A stretch of DNA of 20,252 nt, from assembly GCA_003248755.1 (NCBI GenBank), contig QFQW01000066.1:1-20252 (forward strand), in the 5' to 3' direction. Positions 1 through 7,729 of this stretch are shown here, piece after piece (position 1 is the first letter of the stretch; each line of letters opens with the position of its first letter). Under the pieces are notes generated by a model. It was given only the letters and a program-made list of their open reading frames with translations. It did not search any database and was not told the DNA's origin. The DNA comes from Chryseobacterium sp. GTDB taxonomy: Bacteria; Bacteroidota; Bacteroidia; Flavobacteriales; Weeksellaceae. The translations under genes and the position numbers were made by a program.

Positions 1-89
1 CGTCGAATCTTCGATTTGTGTTCAAAATCCCTCGCTTTTTAAATTTAAAAATCGCATTTTTGCAAACCTTCTCAAGCATAAATCAATGA

Positions 90-103
90 AACGTCTTGAC
101 GTT
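90..103. promoter_or_regulatory. Perfect 6+2+6 inverted repeat upstream of topB
   Basis: AACGTC and GACGTT flank a 2-base centre, ending 31 bases before the chosen topB start. The arms regain one matching G/C pair beyond a single mismatch. It could be a protein-binding site, but no regulator is encoded nearby and no TAnnTTTG element is visible in bases 1-134, so its function is only a guess. Confidence 0.3.
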
Positions 104-134
104 CCATCTGACTTTAAAAACAATAAAAATTAAG

Positions 135-2243
135 ATGAAACTTTGTATTGCCGAAAAACCAAGCGTTGCGCGTGATATAGCCAAAGTTTTGGGCGCTACA
201 ACTCCCAAAAGCGGTTATATGGAAGGAAACGGCTATTGCGTTACCTGGACTTTCGGTCATCTTTGTACTTTGAAAGAACCGCACGATTATGCTTCGCATT
301 ACAAATCCTGGGATTTGATTTTTTTGCCTATAATTCCCAAACAATTCGGAATCAAATTAATTGATAATAATGGTGTCGAGAAACAATTTCAAACTATAGA
401 AAAACTGGTTCAGGAATGTGATGAGGTCATTAACTGTGGGGATGCCGGTCAAGAAGGAGAATTGATTCAGCGTTGGGTTTTGCAGAAAGCGAAATGTGAC
501 AAACCAATGAAAAGGTTGTGGATTTCTTCTTTGACAGAAGATGCGATAAAAGAAGGTTTTGAAAATCTGAAACCAGCCGATGATTACAAAAATCTTTATT
601 TGGCTGGCAATGCCAGAGCTATTGGCGATTGGCTTTTGGGAATCAATGCCACGAGATTATTCACAAAAAGATTTGGTGGAAACAAGGGTGTTTTGTCGAT
701 TGGACGAGTTCAGACACCAACTTTGGCGATGCTTGTTCAGCGTCAAAAAGAGATTGACGCTTTTACGCAGGAAGAATATTGGGAACTCAAAACCAAATAC
801 CGGGATGTGCTTTTCAGTGCGTCAATTGACCGATTGAAAACGTTGGAAAAAGCAGAACGAGGCTTGGAATATCTCAAACAGAATCAATTTGAGATTGTCT
901 CTTTTGAAATCAAAGAAGGAAAAGAAAAAAATCCGAGATTGTTCGATTTGACGGGGCTTCAGGTTGAAGCTAATAAAAAATACGGTTTCTCGGCAGAACA
1001 AACTTTGAATTATATCCAGAGTCTTTACGAAAAAAAATATACAACTTACCCAAGGGTTGATACGACTTATTTATCCGAAAATCTTTATCCGAAAATTGCC
1101 GGGATTTTAAGAAGTATGACTATTTATTCGGAGTTTACAGCGCCGTTGCTGGTTCAGCCTATTCCGAAAACAAAAGCAGTTTTTGATGATACGAAAGTGA
1201 CCGACCACCACGCCATTATTCCGACAGAAATTCCACCTTCATCCAATCTTAACCGGGAAGAAAAACTCGTTTATGATTTGGTAGCGAGACGATTCATCGC
1301 TGTTTTTTATCCTGAATGTAAAATTTCAAATACTTTAGTAGAAGGTCAGGTTGGAACGATTCCTTTCAAAGCTTCGGGGAAACAAATTTTAGAGCCGGGC
1401 TGGAGAATCATTTATGCCAGAGATAAAAAAGAAGAGAAAGACGAAAAAGATAAAGACGAGGAACAAAGCATCCCGGAATTCGTTGCCGGTGAAAAAGGAG
1501 ACCACGAACCTTTGATTCATCAGGGGAAAACCTCGCCACCAAAACCATACACAGAAGCAACTTTGCTAAGAGCAATGGAAACGGCTGGGAAACAGGTTGA
1601 AGATGAAGAATTGCGTGAAATGCTCAAGAATAACGGCATCGGAAGACCGTCAACACGAGCAAATATCATCGAGACACTTTTCAAAAGAAAATACATCGAA
1701 AAGAAACGTAAAAATCTCATTGCCACACAAACCGGAATCGAATTAATCGACACTATAGAAGACGAGCTTCTTAAAAGTCCGGAACTAACCGGAGAATGGG
1801 AATCGAAACTCAGAAAAATCGAAAAAGGGGAGTATGAAGCCAATCAGTTCAAAGAAGAATTGATAGAAATGGTTACAAATTTAACTCAAAAGGTTATCAG
1901 CGGAAAAGGAAAAGTTATTAATTTCGAAGAAGAAAAACCTGCTCCTAAAGAAAAAACACCAAGAGTAAAAACCGAGATTATCTGGACGGAAACCCAATGT
2001 CCGAAATGCAAATCCAATAACCTGATGAAAGGAAAAACTGCTGTTGGATGTTCCGATTATAAAGGTTGTGGCTTCAAAGTTCCATTCGAAATATTCGGGA
2101 AAAAATTATCAGACAAACAATTACAAGATTTGATTTTGAAAAGTAGAACTTCCAAACTAAAAGGTTTTACAGGTGAACAGGAAGAAGGTGTTCTAATCCT
2201 AAACGAAGATTTTTCCATCACTTTAAAATATAAGATTTCTTAA
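135..2243 (+). CDS. topB: DNA topoisomerase III (type IA)
   Basis: A type IA topoisomerase that cuts one DNA strand through a 5'-phosphotyrosine link and passes another through, helping to decatenate and resolve recombination intermediates. The 702-residue protein begins with the Toprim signature AEKPSVARDIAKVLG at residues 6-20. The acidic Toprim motif is DAGQEGE at 103-109, the DAG form rather than DxD. The active-site tyrosine is Y305 in TTYPRVDT. A charged linker (about 433-446) is followed by GIGRPSTRA, and a C-terminal four-cysteine zinc ribbon uses C622, C625, C639 and C645. An in-frame ATG 39 bases upstream (base 96) exists, but family proteins begin at MKLCIAEKPS, so 135 is preferred. 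It stands alone, with a hairpin terminator immediately after the stop. TopB rather than TopA is chosen because of the length, the DAGxE motif and the single zinc ribbon. Confidence 0.95.
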   Translation: MKLCIAEKPSVARDIAKVLGATTPKSGYMEGNGYCVTWTFGHLCTLKEPHDYASHYKSWDLIFLPIIPKQFGIKLIDNNGVEKQFQTIEKLVQECDEVINCGDAGQEGELIQRWVLQKAKCDKPMKRLWISSLTEDAIKEGFENLKPADDYKNLYLAGNARAIGDWLLGINATRLFTKRFGGNKGVLSIGRVQTPTLAMLVQRQKEIDAFTQEEYWELKTKYRDVLFSASIDRLKTLEKAERGLEYLKQNQFEIVSFEIKEGKEKNPRLFDLTGLQVEANKKYGFSAEQTLNYIQSLYEKKYTTYPRVDTTYLSENLYPKIAGILRSMTIYSEFTAPLLVQPIPKTKAVFDDTKVTDHHAIIPTEIPPSSNLNREEKLVYDLVARRFIAVFYPECKISNTLVEGQVGTIPFKASGKQILEPGWRIIYARDKKEEKDEKDKDEEQSIPEFVAGEKGDHEPLIHQGKTSPPKPYTEATLLRAMETAGKQVEDEELREMLKNNGIGRPSTRANIIETLFKRKYIEKKRKNLIATQTGIELIDTIEDELLKSPELTGEWESKLRKIEKGEYEANQFKEELIEMVTNLTQKVISGKGKVINFEEEKPAPKEKTPRVKTEIIWTETQCPKCKSNNLMKGKTAVGCSDYKGCGFKVPFEIFGKKLSDKQLQDLILKSRTSKLKGFTGEQEEGVLILNEDFSITLKYKIS

Positions 2244-2248
2244 AATAT

Positions 2249-2275
2249 AATCCTTTCAGAAACTCTGAAAGGATT
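2249..2275 (+). terminator. Hairpin terminator after topB
   Basis: A perfect 12-bp stem (AATCCTTTCAGA paired with TCTGAAAGGATT) with a 3-base loop starts six bases after the topB stop. The T tract after it is short (TTGTTG), so termination may be inefficient or Rho-assisted. Confidence 0.7.
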
Positions 2276-2334
2276 TGTTGAAAAATATAAACTTATTCTT
2301 TTACCAGCTTTTCCGCCTGTCAAAGGGCTCTCGC

Positions 2335-2358
2335 TTTGTCATTCTGAGGCTCTCGAAG
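2335..2358 (+). repeat. Dispersed 24-bp intergenic repeat, copy 1
   Basis: TTTGTCATTCTGAGGCTCTCGAAG matches the reverse complement of bases 7730-7753 at 22 of 24 positions, differing only by TT versus GG in the middle. Both copies lie between genes. Intergenic sequences built around a GTCATTCTGAG core are familiar in flavobacterial genomes; that link is from memory and not tested here. Confidence 0.6.
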
Positions 2359-2409
2359 AGTTCACTCAAGTCGGACTGTAGCAATTCAATGTTCCAAAGT
2401 TATACTTAA

Positions 2410-2417
2410 TATATTTG
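2410..2417 (+). promoter_or_regulatory. Candidate -7 element (TATATTTG) upstream of fabV
   Basis: A perfect match to the Bacteroidota TAnnTTTG element lies 203 bases before the fabV start. No TTG was seen at the usual 17-20 base spacing upstream. A second, imperfect element (TTAATTTG, 2591-2598) lies 22 bases before the start codon and would give a more normal leader, so which one drives fabV is open. Confidence 0.3.
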
Positions 2418-2620
2418 TACAATACTTATACAATTGTGGGTACAGATAAAAATTAAACGGAATAATGAATTGAGCAATCGATTTTACAAAATAAAAATAT
2501 TAACTCTCCAAAAACATTATTCACCTCGAAAAACTAAAAACAGCGATACGCTTTTTTCCACATAATTCTTATTAATTGCTTCAAATTTCTTTAATTTGCA
2601 ATGCTAAAAATAATTCAACA

Positions 2621-3823
2621 ATGATTATTCAACCTAGAACAAGAGGATTTATTTGTTTGACTGCACATCCGGACGGAGCGCATCAAGCTGTAAAAAACCA
2701 GATAGAATATGTAAAGTCGAAAGGCGAAATTAAAAACGGGCCTAAAAAAGTATTGGTAATTGGTGCTTCTACAGGTTTTGGTTTGTCTTCAAGAATCGCT
2801 GCTGCTTTTGGTTCAGATGCCGCGACAATCGGGGTTTTTTTCGAAAAACCAGCATCTGAAGGAAAAATGGGAACAGCAGGTTGGTACAATTCTGCTGCTT
2901 TTGAAAAAGAAGCCCACGCTGCCGGACTTTACGCAAAGAGTATCAATGGCGATGCATTTTCTGACGAAGTGAAAAAAGAAACCATTGAGCTGATTAAAAA
3001 AGACCTTGGTCAGGTGGATTTGGTAGTGTACAGTTTGGCTTCACCGAGAAGAACACACCCAAAAACAGGTGTGGCTTATGCGTCAGTTTTGAAGCCGATT
3101 GGTCAGCCATTTACTAATAAAACAGTTGATTTTCATACAGGTATAGTTTCTGATATTACAATTAATCCTGTTGAAAATGACGAAGATATTGCCAACACGG
3201 TTGCTGTAATGGGAGGTGAAGACTGGAAATTCTGGATAGAAGATCTGAAAGCGGCAGGTGTTTTGGCAGAAGGTGTTAAAACAGTGGCTTATTCTTACAT
3301 TGGTCCGGAATTAACTTTTCCAATCTATAGAAACGGAACAATCGGTCAGGCGAAAAATGATTTGGAAGCAACCGTTCCTGTTTTGAATGGTTTACTGAAA
3401 GACCTGAACGGTATATCCTATGTTTCTGTGAACAAAGCTTTGGTAACACAGTCCAGTTCAGCGATTCCTGTAGTTCCATTGTACATTTCTTTGCTGTATA
3501 AAGTGATGAAGGCTAAAGGAACGCACGAAGGAACAATCGAACAGATGCAGAGATTGTTTGCTGACAGATTATATACTGAAAATGGAGAAGTTTCTTTGGA
3601 TGAAGCAGGAAGAATCAGAGTGGATGACTGGGAAATGGCAGATGATGTTCAGGCAGAAGTTGCTAAATTATGGAATCAAATTTCTACAGAAAATCTTTCT
3701 GAAATCAGTGATATCGAAGGTTACAGAAAAGAATTTTTCAACCTTTTCGGTTTTGAATTGGATGGAATTGATTATGAAAAAGATGCTAACGAGAACGTAC
3801 AAGTTCCAAGTATAGAAGCTTAA
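2621..3823 (+). CDS. fabV: Trans-2-enoyl-ACP/CoA reductase, FabV type
   Basis: An NADH-dependent enoyl reductase catalysing the last step of each fatty-acid elongation cycle, and an alternative to FabI that is typically triclosan-tolerant. The 400 residues match the family length. The N-terminus MIIQPRTRGFICLTAHP is characteristic. The nucleotide-binding loop is GASTGFGLSSR at 48-58. The catalytic Y-x8-K motif is present as Y236 and K245 within PIYRNGTIGQAK. SLASPRR near 138-144 is also a family feature. The ATG at 2621 is preferred over a TTG at 2576, which would add 15 residues absent from the family. It is monocistronic, convergent with the acyltransferase gene, and ends at a strong bidirectional terminator. 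Confidence 0.96.
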   Translation: MIIQPRTRGFICLTAHPDGAHQAVKNQIEYVKSKGEIKNGPKKVLVIGASTGFGLSSRIAAAFGSDAATIGVFFEKPASEGKMGTAGWYNSAAFEKEAHAAGLYAKSINGDAFSDEVKKETIELIKKDLGQVDLVVYSLASPRRTHPKTGVAYASVLKPIGQPFTNKTVDFHTGIVSDITINPVENDEDIANTVAVMGGEDWKFWIEDLKAAGVLAEGVKTVAYSYIGPELTFPIYRNGTIGQAKNDLEATVPVLNGLLKDLNGISYVSVNKALVTQSSSAIPVVPLYISLLYKVMKAKGTHEGTIEQMQRLFADRLYTENGEVSLDEAGRIRVDDWEMADDVQAEVAKLWNQISTENLSEISDIEGYRKEFFNLFGFELDGIDYEKDANENVQVPSIEA

Positions 3824-3844
3824 TTTTCATAAAATATATACACA

Positions 3845-3875
3845 AAAAACGGCTACTGAAAAAGTAGCCGTTTTT
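3845..3875. terminator. Bidirectional terminator between fabV and the acyltransferase
   Basis: A 13-bp stem (AAAAACGGCTACT with AGTAGCCGTTTTT) and a 5-base GAAAA loop. T-rich tails occur on both strands. It sits 21 bases after the fabV stop and one base from the stop codon of the convergent gene, so it can serve both. Confidence 0.9.
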
Positions 3876-3876
3876 G

Positions 3877-4674
3877 TTATTGTTGAGATTGAGATTTTAT
3901 CTCTTTTTGTTTTACATCGTAGTTGTGAAGTAGATTATGTTCTGGAGTTTGCTCGATAGCGTGCATTATTTTGTCTAGAATTTCCGTTGCAGATTCGTTA
4001 TCATAATCGATATCCAAAGCCGGTTTAAACTCCATTGTTGGTTTCACGCCAGTTACTTTGATTTTTAAGCCTTTCTTGTCAAAAGCTCTTCGGAATCCAT
4101 TGATTTTAATTGGAATTACAATAGGTCTCTGATTTTTGATCAATTTAGCCGTTCCTTTTCTACCTTGTGCAAAAGCTGACGTCGTCCCTTGCGGAAATGT
4201 AATTACCCAACCATTATCTAGAGCTTTCATAATGTTTTCAACTTCAGTAAGGTCAACCATTCTGTTGACATTTTTACCTTCGGCTCTCCAAGTTCTTTTT
4301 ACGGTTACTGCACCTGCGATTTTAAAGATTCTCGCCAGAATTCCTTTATTCATTGTTTCTTCTGCAGCTACATAATAGAAGTCTACTTTTGGATTGAGAA
4401 GATAAACCGGATTTTTTATCGTGTTGTGATAACCGTTATTCACAGCGCAAAATGCGTGGTACATTGCAGCAACATCAGCAAAGTAAGTCTGATGATTGGA
4501 AACGAAAAGTACATTGCTATCTGGCAAATCCGTAAGATTTTCTGTTCCGGTAATCTTCAGTTTATTAAAACCATTGAATCTTCTGTAAGAAACAATTCCC
4601 AAAATGAAAATAATTATCCTTTTCAGAATATAGATATTCCCAAAGGAATCGGTAAAAATATTTTTTTTTGCCAT
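3877..4674 (-). CDS. PlsC-like 1-acyl-glycerol-3-phosphate acyltransferase family protein
   Basis: Probably a membrane-associated acyltransferase of the lysophosphatidate acyltransferase superfamily, acting in phospholipid or other acyl-lipid synthesis. The 265-residue protein has a hydrophobic segment at about 16-29. The acyltransferase motif I region reads SNHQTYFADVAAM with H61 and D67, that is H-x5-D rather than the usual H-x4-D. The motif III position reads FPQGTTS at 160-166 instead of FPEGTRS. A motif IV-like PIVIPIKINGF follows at 184-194. The start at 4674 (MAKKN) is preferred; an upstream ATG at 4725 would overlap the NUDIX stop. A TAATTTTG element precedes the chosen start, and the NUDIX gene lies 43 bases upstream. 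The family is clear; the precise substrate is not. Confidence 0.8.
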   Translation of the reverse strand: MAKKNIFTDSFGNIYILKRIIIFILGIVSYRRFNGFNKLKITGTENLTDLPDSNVLFVSNHQTYFADVAAMYHAFCAVNNGYHNTIKNPVYLLNPKVDFYYVAAEETMNKGILARIFKIAGAVTVKRTWRAEGKNVNRMVDLTEVENIMKALDNGWVITFPQGTTSAFAQGRKGTAKLIKNQRPIVIPIKINGFRRAFDKKGLKIKVTGVKPTMEFKPALDIDYDNESATEILDKIMHAIEQTPEHNLLHNYDVKQKEIKSQSQQ

Positions 4675-4712
4675 TGATATTTGATTATAATTTCTAAGGT
4701 CGGAAATTACTG

Positions 4713-4720
4713 CAAAATTA
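4713..4720 (-). promoter_or_regulatory. Candidate -7 element for the acyltransferase gene
   Basis: On the minus strand TAATTTTG matches TAnnTTTG perfectly and begins with the stop codon of the NUDIX gene. It lies 38 bases before the acyltransferase ATG at 4674. No TTG occurs at the standard spacing, so this is a partial match that would let the downstream gene be transcribed on its own. Confidence 0.35.
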
Positions 4721-5347
4721 AACATTTTTTAACAAGTTGCTGAACTCGCTCAAAATCATCGAAGTAGCACCCCAAATGATGTAGCCATTGAAATCAATCA
4801 CAGGAACTTCGTAACCCTTTGTAGAAGGTAAAGCCATTATTTTTGGCTGGTCTGGCAGACTTAATAAAGATGAAATCGGGAATTCTATCAATTCAACAGC
4901 TTCGGTTTCCTGCAAAAGGAATTCCGGATTTTTCTTGGTATAAGAAACAAACGAATGAACATAGAAATTACTGGGCGGAATATAAATTGGCGACATCTCG
5001 CGGATGATTCTAACATAATGCTCATCGATTCCCAACTCTTCCGAAGTTTCGCGTTTTGCAGTGTAAGAAAAATCAGGGTCTTCTTTTTCTCTTTTTCCTC
5101 CGGGCAATGATATTTGTCCGCTGTGTCTGTCATTTTCATTCACACTTCTTACAATCAGTGGAAAATGCCATTCATTATTCTTGAGATATAGGAGGATATT
5201 AACAGCTGCAAACTTCGGATTCTTTGTTAGAATATCTTCATAGCTGAAGACAGGACGATATGGCGGAGAATAAATTTTGTGCGCATTTTCTCCCAATAAT
5301 TCTGCTTCTTTGATATCTCTGAGTAAATCTTTTCCAAAAATCTGCAT
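4718..5347 (-). CDS. NUDIX hydrolase, CoA-diphosphatase type
   Basis: Likely hydrolyses CoA or acyl-CoA to phosphopantetheine and 3',5'-ADP, trimming the CoA pool in the cytoplasm. The 209-residue protein carries the CoA-specific signature before the NUDIX box, with HSGQISLPGG at 75-84, preceded by LIVRSVNENDR. The box continues with E/D-rich residues and RETSEELG at 99-106. The spacing from PGG to RE is one residue longer than the generic NUDIX box, as in E. coli NudL-type CoA diphosphatases. The ATG at 5347 sits immediately after a perfect TATCTTTG element, so the transcript may be leaderless. It is first of a two-gene minus-strand set with the acyltransferase, a pairing that hints at acyl-CoA turnover (inference). 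Confidence 0.85.
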   Translation of the reverse strand: MQIFGKDLLRDIKEAELLGENAHKIYSPPYRPVFSYEDILTKNPKFAAVNILLYLKNNEWHFPLIVRSVNENDRHSGQISLPGGKREKEDPDFSYTAKRETSEELGIDEHYVRIIREMSPIYIPPSNFYVHSFVSYTKKNPEFLLQETEAVELIEFPISSLLSLPDQPKIMALPSTKGYEVPVIDFNGYIIWGATSMILSEFSNLLKNV

Positions 5348-5351
5348 ATCT

Positions 5352-5359
5352 CAAAGATA
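5352..5359 (-). promoter_or_regulatory. Promoter -7 element of the NUDIX gene (leaderless type)
   Basis: TATCTTTG on the minus strand ends only four bases before the NUDIX ATG. With the usual distance from this element to the transcription start, RNA would begin at or next to the start codon. Upstream, TTC lies 18 bases before the element, a 2/3 match to the -33 TTG. Confidence 0.5.
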
Positions 5360-5428
5360 AGGAAATTTGTAAGATTTGAATATGCGTTTTATCACAAAGG
5401 CACAAGTTTTTAATTTATAATACTTAAA

Positions 5429-5459
5429 AAAAGTCGCAAAGATTGACTTTGCGACTTTT
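5429..5459 (-). terminator. Terminator of the tolC-like gene
   Basis: A 13-bp perfect stem (AAAAGTCGCAAAG with CTTTGCGACTTTT) and a 5-base loop. On the minus strand it is followed by a run of T. It lies 40 bases after the stop of the outer membrane efflux gene. Confidence 0.9.
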
Positions 5460-5499
5460 ATATAATAATTTGTTGTTATTGTGCTTTTGCGATAAAAAA

Positions 5500-6861
5500 T
5501 TAAAGTGTAATTCCTCTTCCGGCATAGAAATCAAGAACTTTGATACTGAACAGATAATTATATTTTGCCTGAGCTACAGAACCTTGCGCATTAGCATAAT
5601 TATTTCTTGCAATATTGATATCGTAGATTGTAGAACGTCCGGCTTCGTAACTTTTCTCAGCAAAATCCAAAGCTAGCTTTGTGCTTTTTTCGGCTTCGAT
5701 TGCAGCCAAATAAACTTCATAATTAGAATCTGCGTTGAACTGAGCCTGTTGGATATCCTGTTTCAATTGGAATTTCTGTTGTTCCAAATTATTTTTGGCA
5801 ATTACCTCATTGATTTTCGTCTGCTCAACCTGCAGTTTTGTAATTCCTTTGTTGAAAATCGGAATATTTGCTGATAAACTTAACTGTTGTCCAAAATTAT
5901 CACTGTATTGCTGTGTGAAATTTCTTTCGGTTATTGCAACAGGATTACCGGCTGCATCTATGCTGTAACCAAGTGTATTTTTATTCAAAAGATTATTGTA
6001 AAAACTTCCTATACCGGCTGTTGCAGATATCGTTGGGTAAAAATTAGTTTTCACAACCTCTGTCTGTGCTTCTGCTGCTTTTATTCTTGTTTCAGCTGCT
6101 TTTACAATAGGTTGATTCTGATAAGCGATATTAAGAACATCTTCCACAGATTCTGTTTGAGGCATCAATTCATCAGGAACTGGAATATCAACAACATCAA
6201 ATGTCTTGTAATCTGGAAGCTGAAGAAGCTGAGCCATTGCAAATAATGCTTTATCAACATTGATTTGAGCCGTTTTTACATTTTGCTTTTCTCTTGCTAA
6301 TGACGCTGTTGCTTCCGCTAAAACCGTTTGGGCTGTTGTTCCGACATCAGTCGTAATTTTCGCACGGTCGTATAATTTCTGGGCATTATCCATCGCACTT
6401 TCAGAGATTTTCTTGATTTCTCTGTTCAGCATCACATTCAGGTATTGCTGTGCAATTTGCAATGCAATATTATTTTTAATAGTTTCTATATCCTGCAGAC
6501 TTGCTTCAACATCAAAGCCAGTTTTACGGATTGTTTTCTCAAGTCTTCCATTGTTGTAAACTAACATACTTGCGCCAACATTAGCGCCGTTGTAATAGCT
6601 GTCGTTTCTAATACTGCTTGTCCCGACTAAGGTTTGCCCGAAGTTCGCATTATTATTAATTGTTCCGGAAACAGAAGGCAGATATTCCTTTTTTGCCATT
6701 TCCAGATTTTTTGTCTGTACATCTTTGTTATAAGCCTGCGCCTGGATTTGCAAATTGTTTTTAATTGCATAATCCACACATTCCTGAATCGTCCATTTCT
6801 TCTGAGAAAATCCCCAAACTCCTATTGACAAAAGCGAAATACAAAATACCTTTTTAAGCAT
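5500..6861 (-). CDS. TolC-family outer membrane efflux protein
   Basis: The outer membrane channel of a tripartite exporter, forming a trimeric beta-barrel plus a long periplasmic helical tunnel. The 453-residue protein starts with a signal peptide (MLKKVFCISLLSIGVWGFSQ, cleavage near 19-20). It then has the typical N-terminal WTIQECVDYAIKNN. Two homologous outer-membrane-efflux repeats follow (about 25-210 and 235-445), rich in Ala, Gln and Asn heptads. The second ends near YEAGRSTIYDINIARNNYANAQ, the usual loop and helix of the family. The gene is divergent from the ATPase/permease/adaptor genes across a 160-bp spacer, which strongly suggests it is their dedicated outer membrane partner. 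A strong terminator follows it. The substrate cannot be read from sequence. Confidence 0.92.
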   Translation of the reverse strand: MLKKVFCISLLSIGVWGFSQKKWTIQECVDYAIKNNLQIQAQAYNKDVQTKNLEMAKKEYLPSVSGTINNNANFGQTLVGTSSIRNDSYYNGANVGASMLVYNNGRLEKTIRKTGFDVEASLQDIETIKNNIALQIAQQYLNVMLNREIKKISESAMDNAQKLYDRAKITTDVGTTAQTVLAEATASLAREKQNVKTAQINVDKALFAMAQLLQLPDYKTFDVVDIPVPDELMPQTESVEDVLNIAYQNQPIVKAAETRIKAAEAQTEVVKTNFYPTISATAGIGSFYNNLLNKNTLGYSIDAAGNPVAITERNFTQQYSDNFGQQLSLSANIPIFNKGITKLQVEQTKINEVIAKNNLEQQKFQLKQDIQQAQFNADSNYEVYLAAIEAEKSTKLALDFAEKSYEAGRSTIYDINIARNNYANAQGSVAQAKYNYLFSIKVLDFYAGRGITL

Positions 6862-6890
6862 AAAAGAAAAATTATATACAATAAGACTTC

Positions 6891-6986
6891 GGAATTGTAA
6901 AAATGTTACGTCTGTAATTAAATTTTTTTCGAATTTAATTAATGAAAAAAATCATAAAATATTTTTTCAAAGGCTGTAACAATTCC
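6891..6986. promoter_or_regulatory. Inverted repeats in the tolC/ABC divergent spacer
   Basis: GGAATTGT (6891-6898) and TGTTAC (6904-6909) are mirrored by GTAACAATTCC (6976-6986). Nested between them is a perfect 10-bp inverted repeat, TAATTAAATT (6915-6924) and AATTTAATTA (6932-6941), with a 7-base centre. Such symmetry in a divergent efflux promoter region is typical of repressor operators. No regulator gene lies within this window beside it. Confidence 0.4.
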
Positions 6987-6992
6987 TTATTC

Positions 6993-7016
6993 GGATTTAC
7001 TTATAATGTAAAATCC
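6993..7016. promoter_or_regulatory. Imperfect inverted repeat just before the ABC ATPase start
   Basis: GGATTTAC (6993-7000) and GTAAAATCC (7008-7016) form an inverted repeat with one bulged base and a 7-base centre, ending five bases before the ATPase ATG. It could be an operator or an RNA hairpin that affects initiation of translation. Confidence 0.35.
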
Positions 7017-7021
7017 AGACA

Positions 7022-7723
7022 ATGTCTCATCCGATTCTGAAAATAGAAGATGTTAACAAATCTTACGATACGGGGAAAAGTAAACTCCACGTTCTGAAGG
7101 GTATTAATCTTAATATCAATCAAGGCGAGTTTGTTTCTATTATGGGAAGTTCCGGTTCCGGGAAATCGACCTTGCTTAATATCATTGGAATCTTGGACGA
7201 GGCTGATAACGGAATCTATGAGCTTGACGGATTTCCTATCAAACATCTTACAGAAGTAAAAGCGGCAGAATATAGAAGCCGTTTCATCGGATTTATTTTC
7301 CAGTCATTTAATTTGATTAATTATAAAACGGCTTTGGAAAACGTAGCGCTTCCATTATATTATCAAAACGTTTCCAGAAAGGAAAGAACAAAAAAAGCCT
7401 TAGAGTATCTGGAAAAAGTAGGATTGAAAGAATGGGCAGAACACCTTCCAAGTGAACTATCCGGCGGACAGAAACAAAGAGTTGCTATCGCAAGAGCTTT
7501 AATCTCTGAACCGAAATTAATCCTTGCCGATGAACCAACTGGAGCTTTGGATTCCAAAACGACTCACGATATTATGAAATTGCTTCAGGAAATCAATAAC
7601 GAAGGAAAAACTATTGTGGTTGTAACGCACGAAAATGATGTTGCGGCACAAACCAAAAGAAATGTTGTCCTGAAAGACGGCAGAATAGAAAGTGATAAGT
7701 TCATCAAACAAATCGTATTATAA
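7022..7723 (+). CDS. ABC transporter ATP-binding protein (MacB/LolD type)
   Basis: The cytoplasmic ATPase that powers the two permeases encoded next to it. The 233-residue protein has every ABC motif: Walker A GSSGSGKST at 42-50, the Q-loop glutamine at Q94 (FQSFNL), the signature LSGGQ at 146-150 (LSGGQKQRVAIARAL), Walker B LILADE with the catalytic E171, the D-loop ALD at 175-177 and the switch histidine H203 (VVTHE). Sequence style and neighbours place it in the MacB/LolD/FtsE group, used for mechanotransmission-type export rather than import. It is the first gene of the plus-strand cluster, with a 62-base spacer before the first permease. That spacer contains a dispersed repeat copy. Confidence 0.95.
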   Translation: MSHPILKIEDVNKSYDTGKSKLHVLKGINLNINQGEFVSIMGSSGSGKSTLLNIIGILDEADNGIYELDGFPIKHLTEVKAAEYRSRFIGFIFQSFNLINYKTALENVALPLYYQNVSRKERTKKALEYLEKVGLKEWAEHLPSELSGGQKQRVAIARALISEPKLILADEPTGALDSKTTHDIMKLLQEINNEGKTIVVVTHENDVAAQTKRNVVLKDGRIESDKFIKQIVL

Positions 7724-7729
7724 TAAAGG

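Larger units (their letters stand above)
2276..2620. other. Gene-free spacer between topB and fabV
   Basis: No credible coding frame was found. The spacer holds one copy of a dispersed repeat (2335-2358), two GGCTCTCG direct repeats (2326-2333 and 2348-2355), one perfect TAnnTTTG element (2410-2417) and one imperfect one (2591-2598) just before fabV. Confidence 0.6.

Noticed and set aside
2..133. Open plus-strand frame from the left edge (about 43 codons) ending just before topB
   Set aside because: No recognisable motif and low-complexity AT composition; other frames in the same stretch are also open for a while, so it is likely chance. It could only be a gene tail if sequence to the left supports it.
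96..134. Upstream ATG for topB adding 13 residues
   Set aside because: The added residues precede the conserved MKLCIAEKPS start and are low-complexity; the family begins at 135.
135..2243. Loss of the Toprim DxD motif as a sign of an inactive topoisomerase
   Set aside because: The DAGxE form occurs in functional TopB proteins of other bacteria as I recall, and the active-site tyrosine and zinc ribbon are intact.
4675..4725. Upstream ATG for the acyltransferase adding 17 residues
   Set aside because: It would overlap the NUDIX stop codon and the candidate promoter element; the MAKKN start leaves a natural membrane-proximal N-terminus.
5387..5417. TTTTATCACAAAGGCACAAG-like stretch as a distinct repeat element
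   Set aside because: It resembles filler I recall from flavobacterial spacers, but there is no second copy in the window, so it cannot be supported here.
5887..6246. Cysteine-rich 119-codon plus-strand frame inside the tolC-like gene
   Set aside because: It is the antisense of a clear TolC-family protein; composition follows from the opposite strand and it has no promoter or motif.
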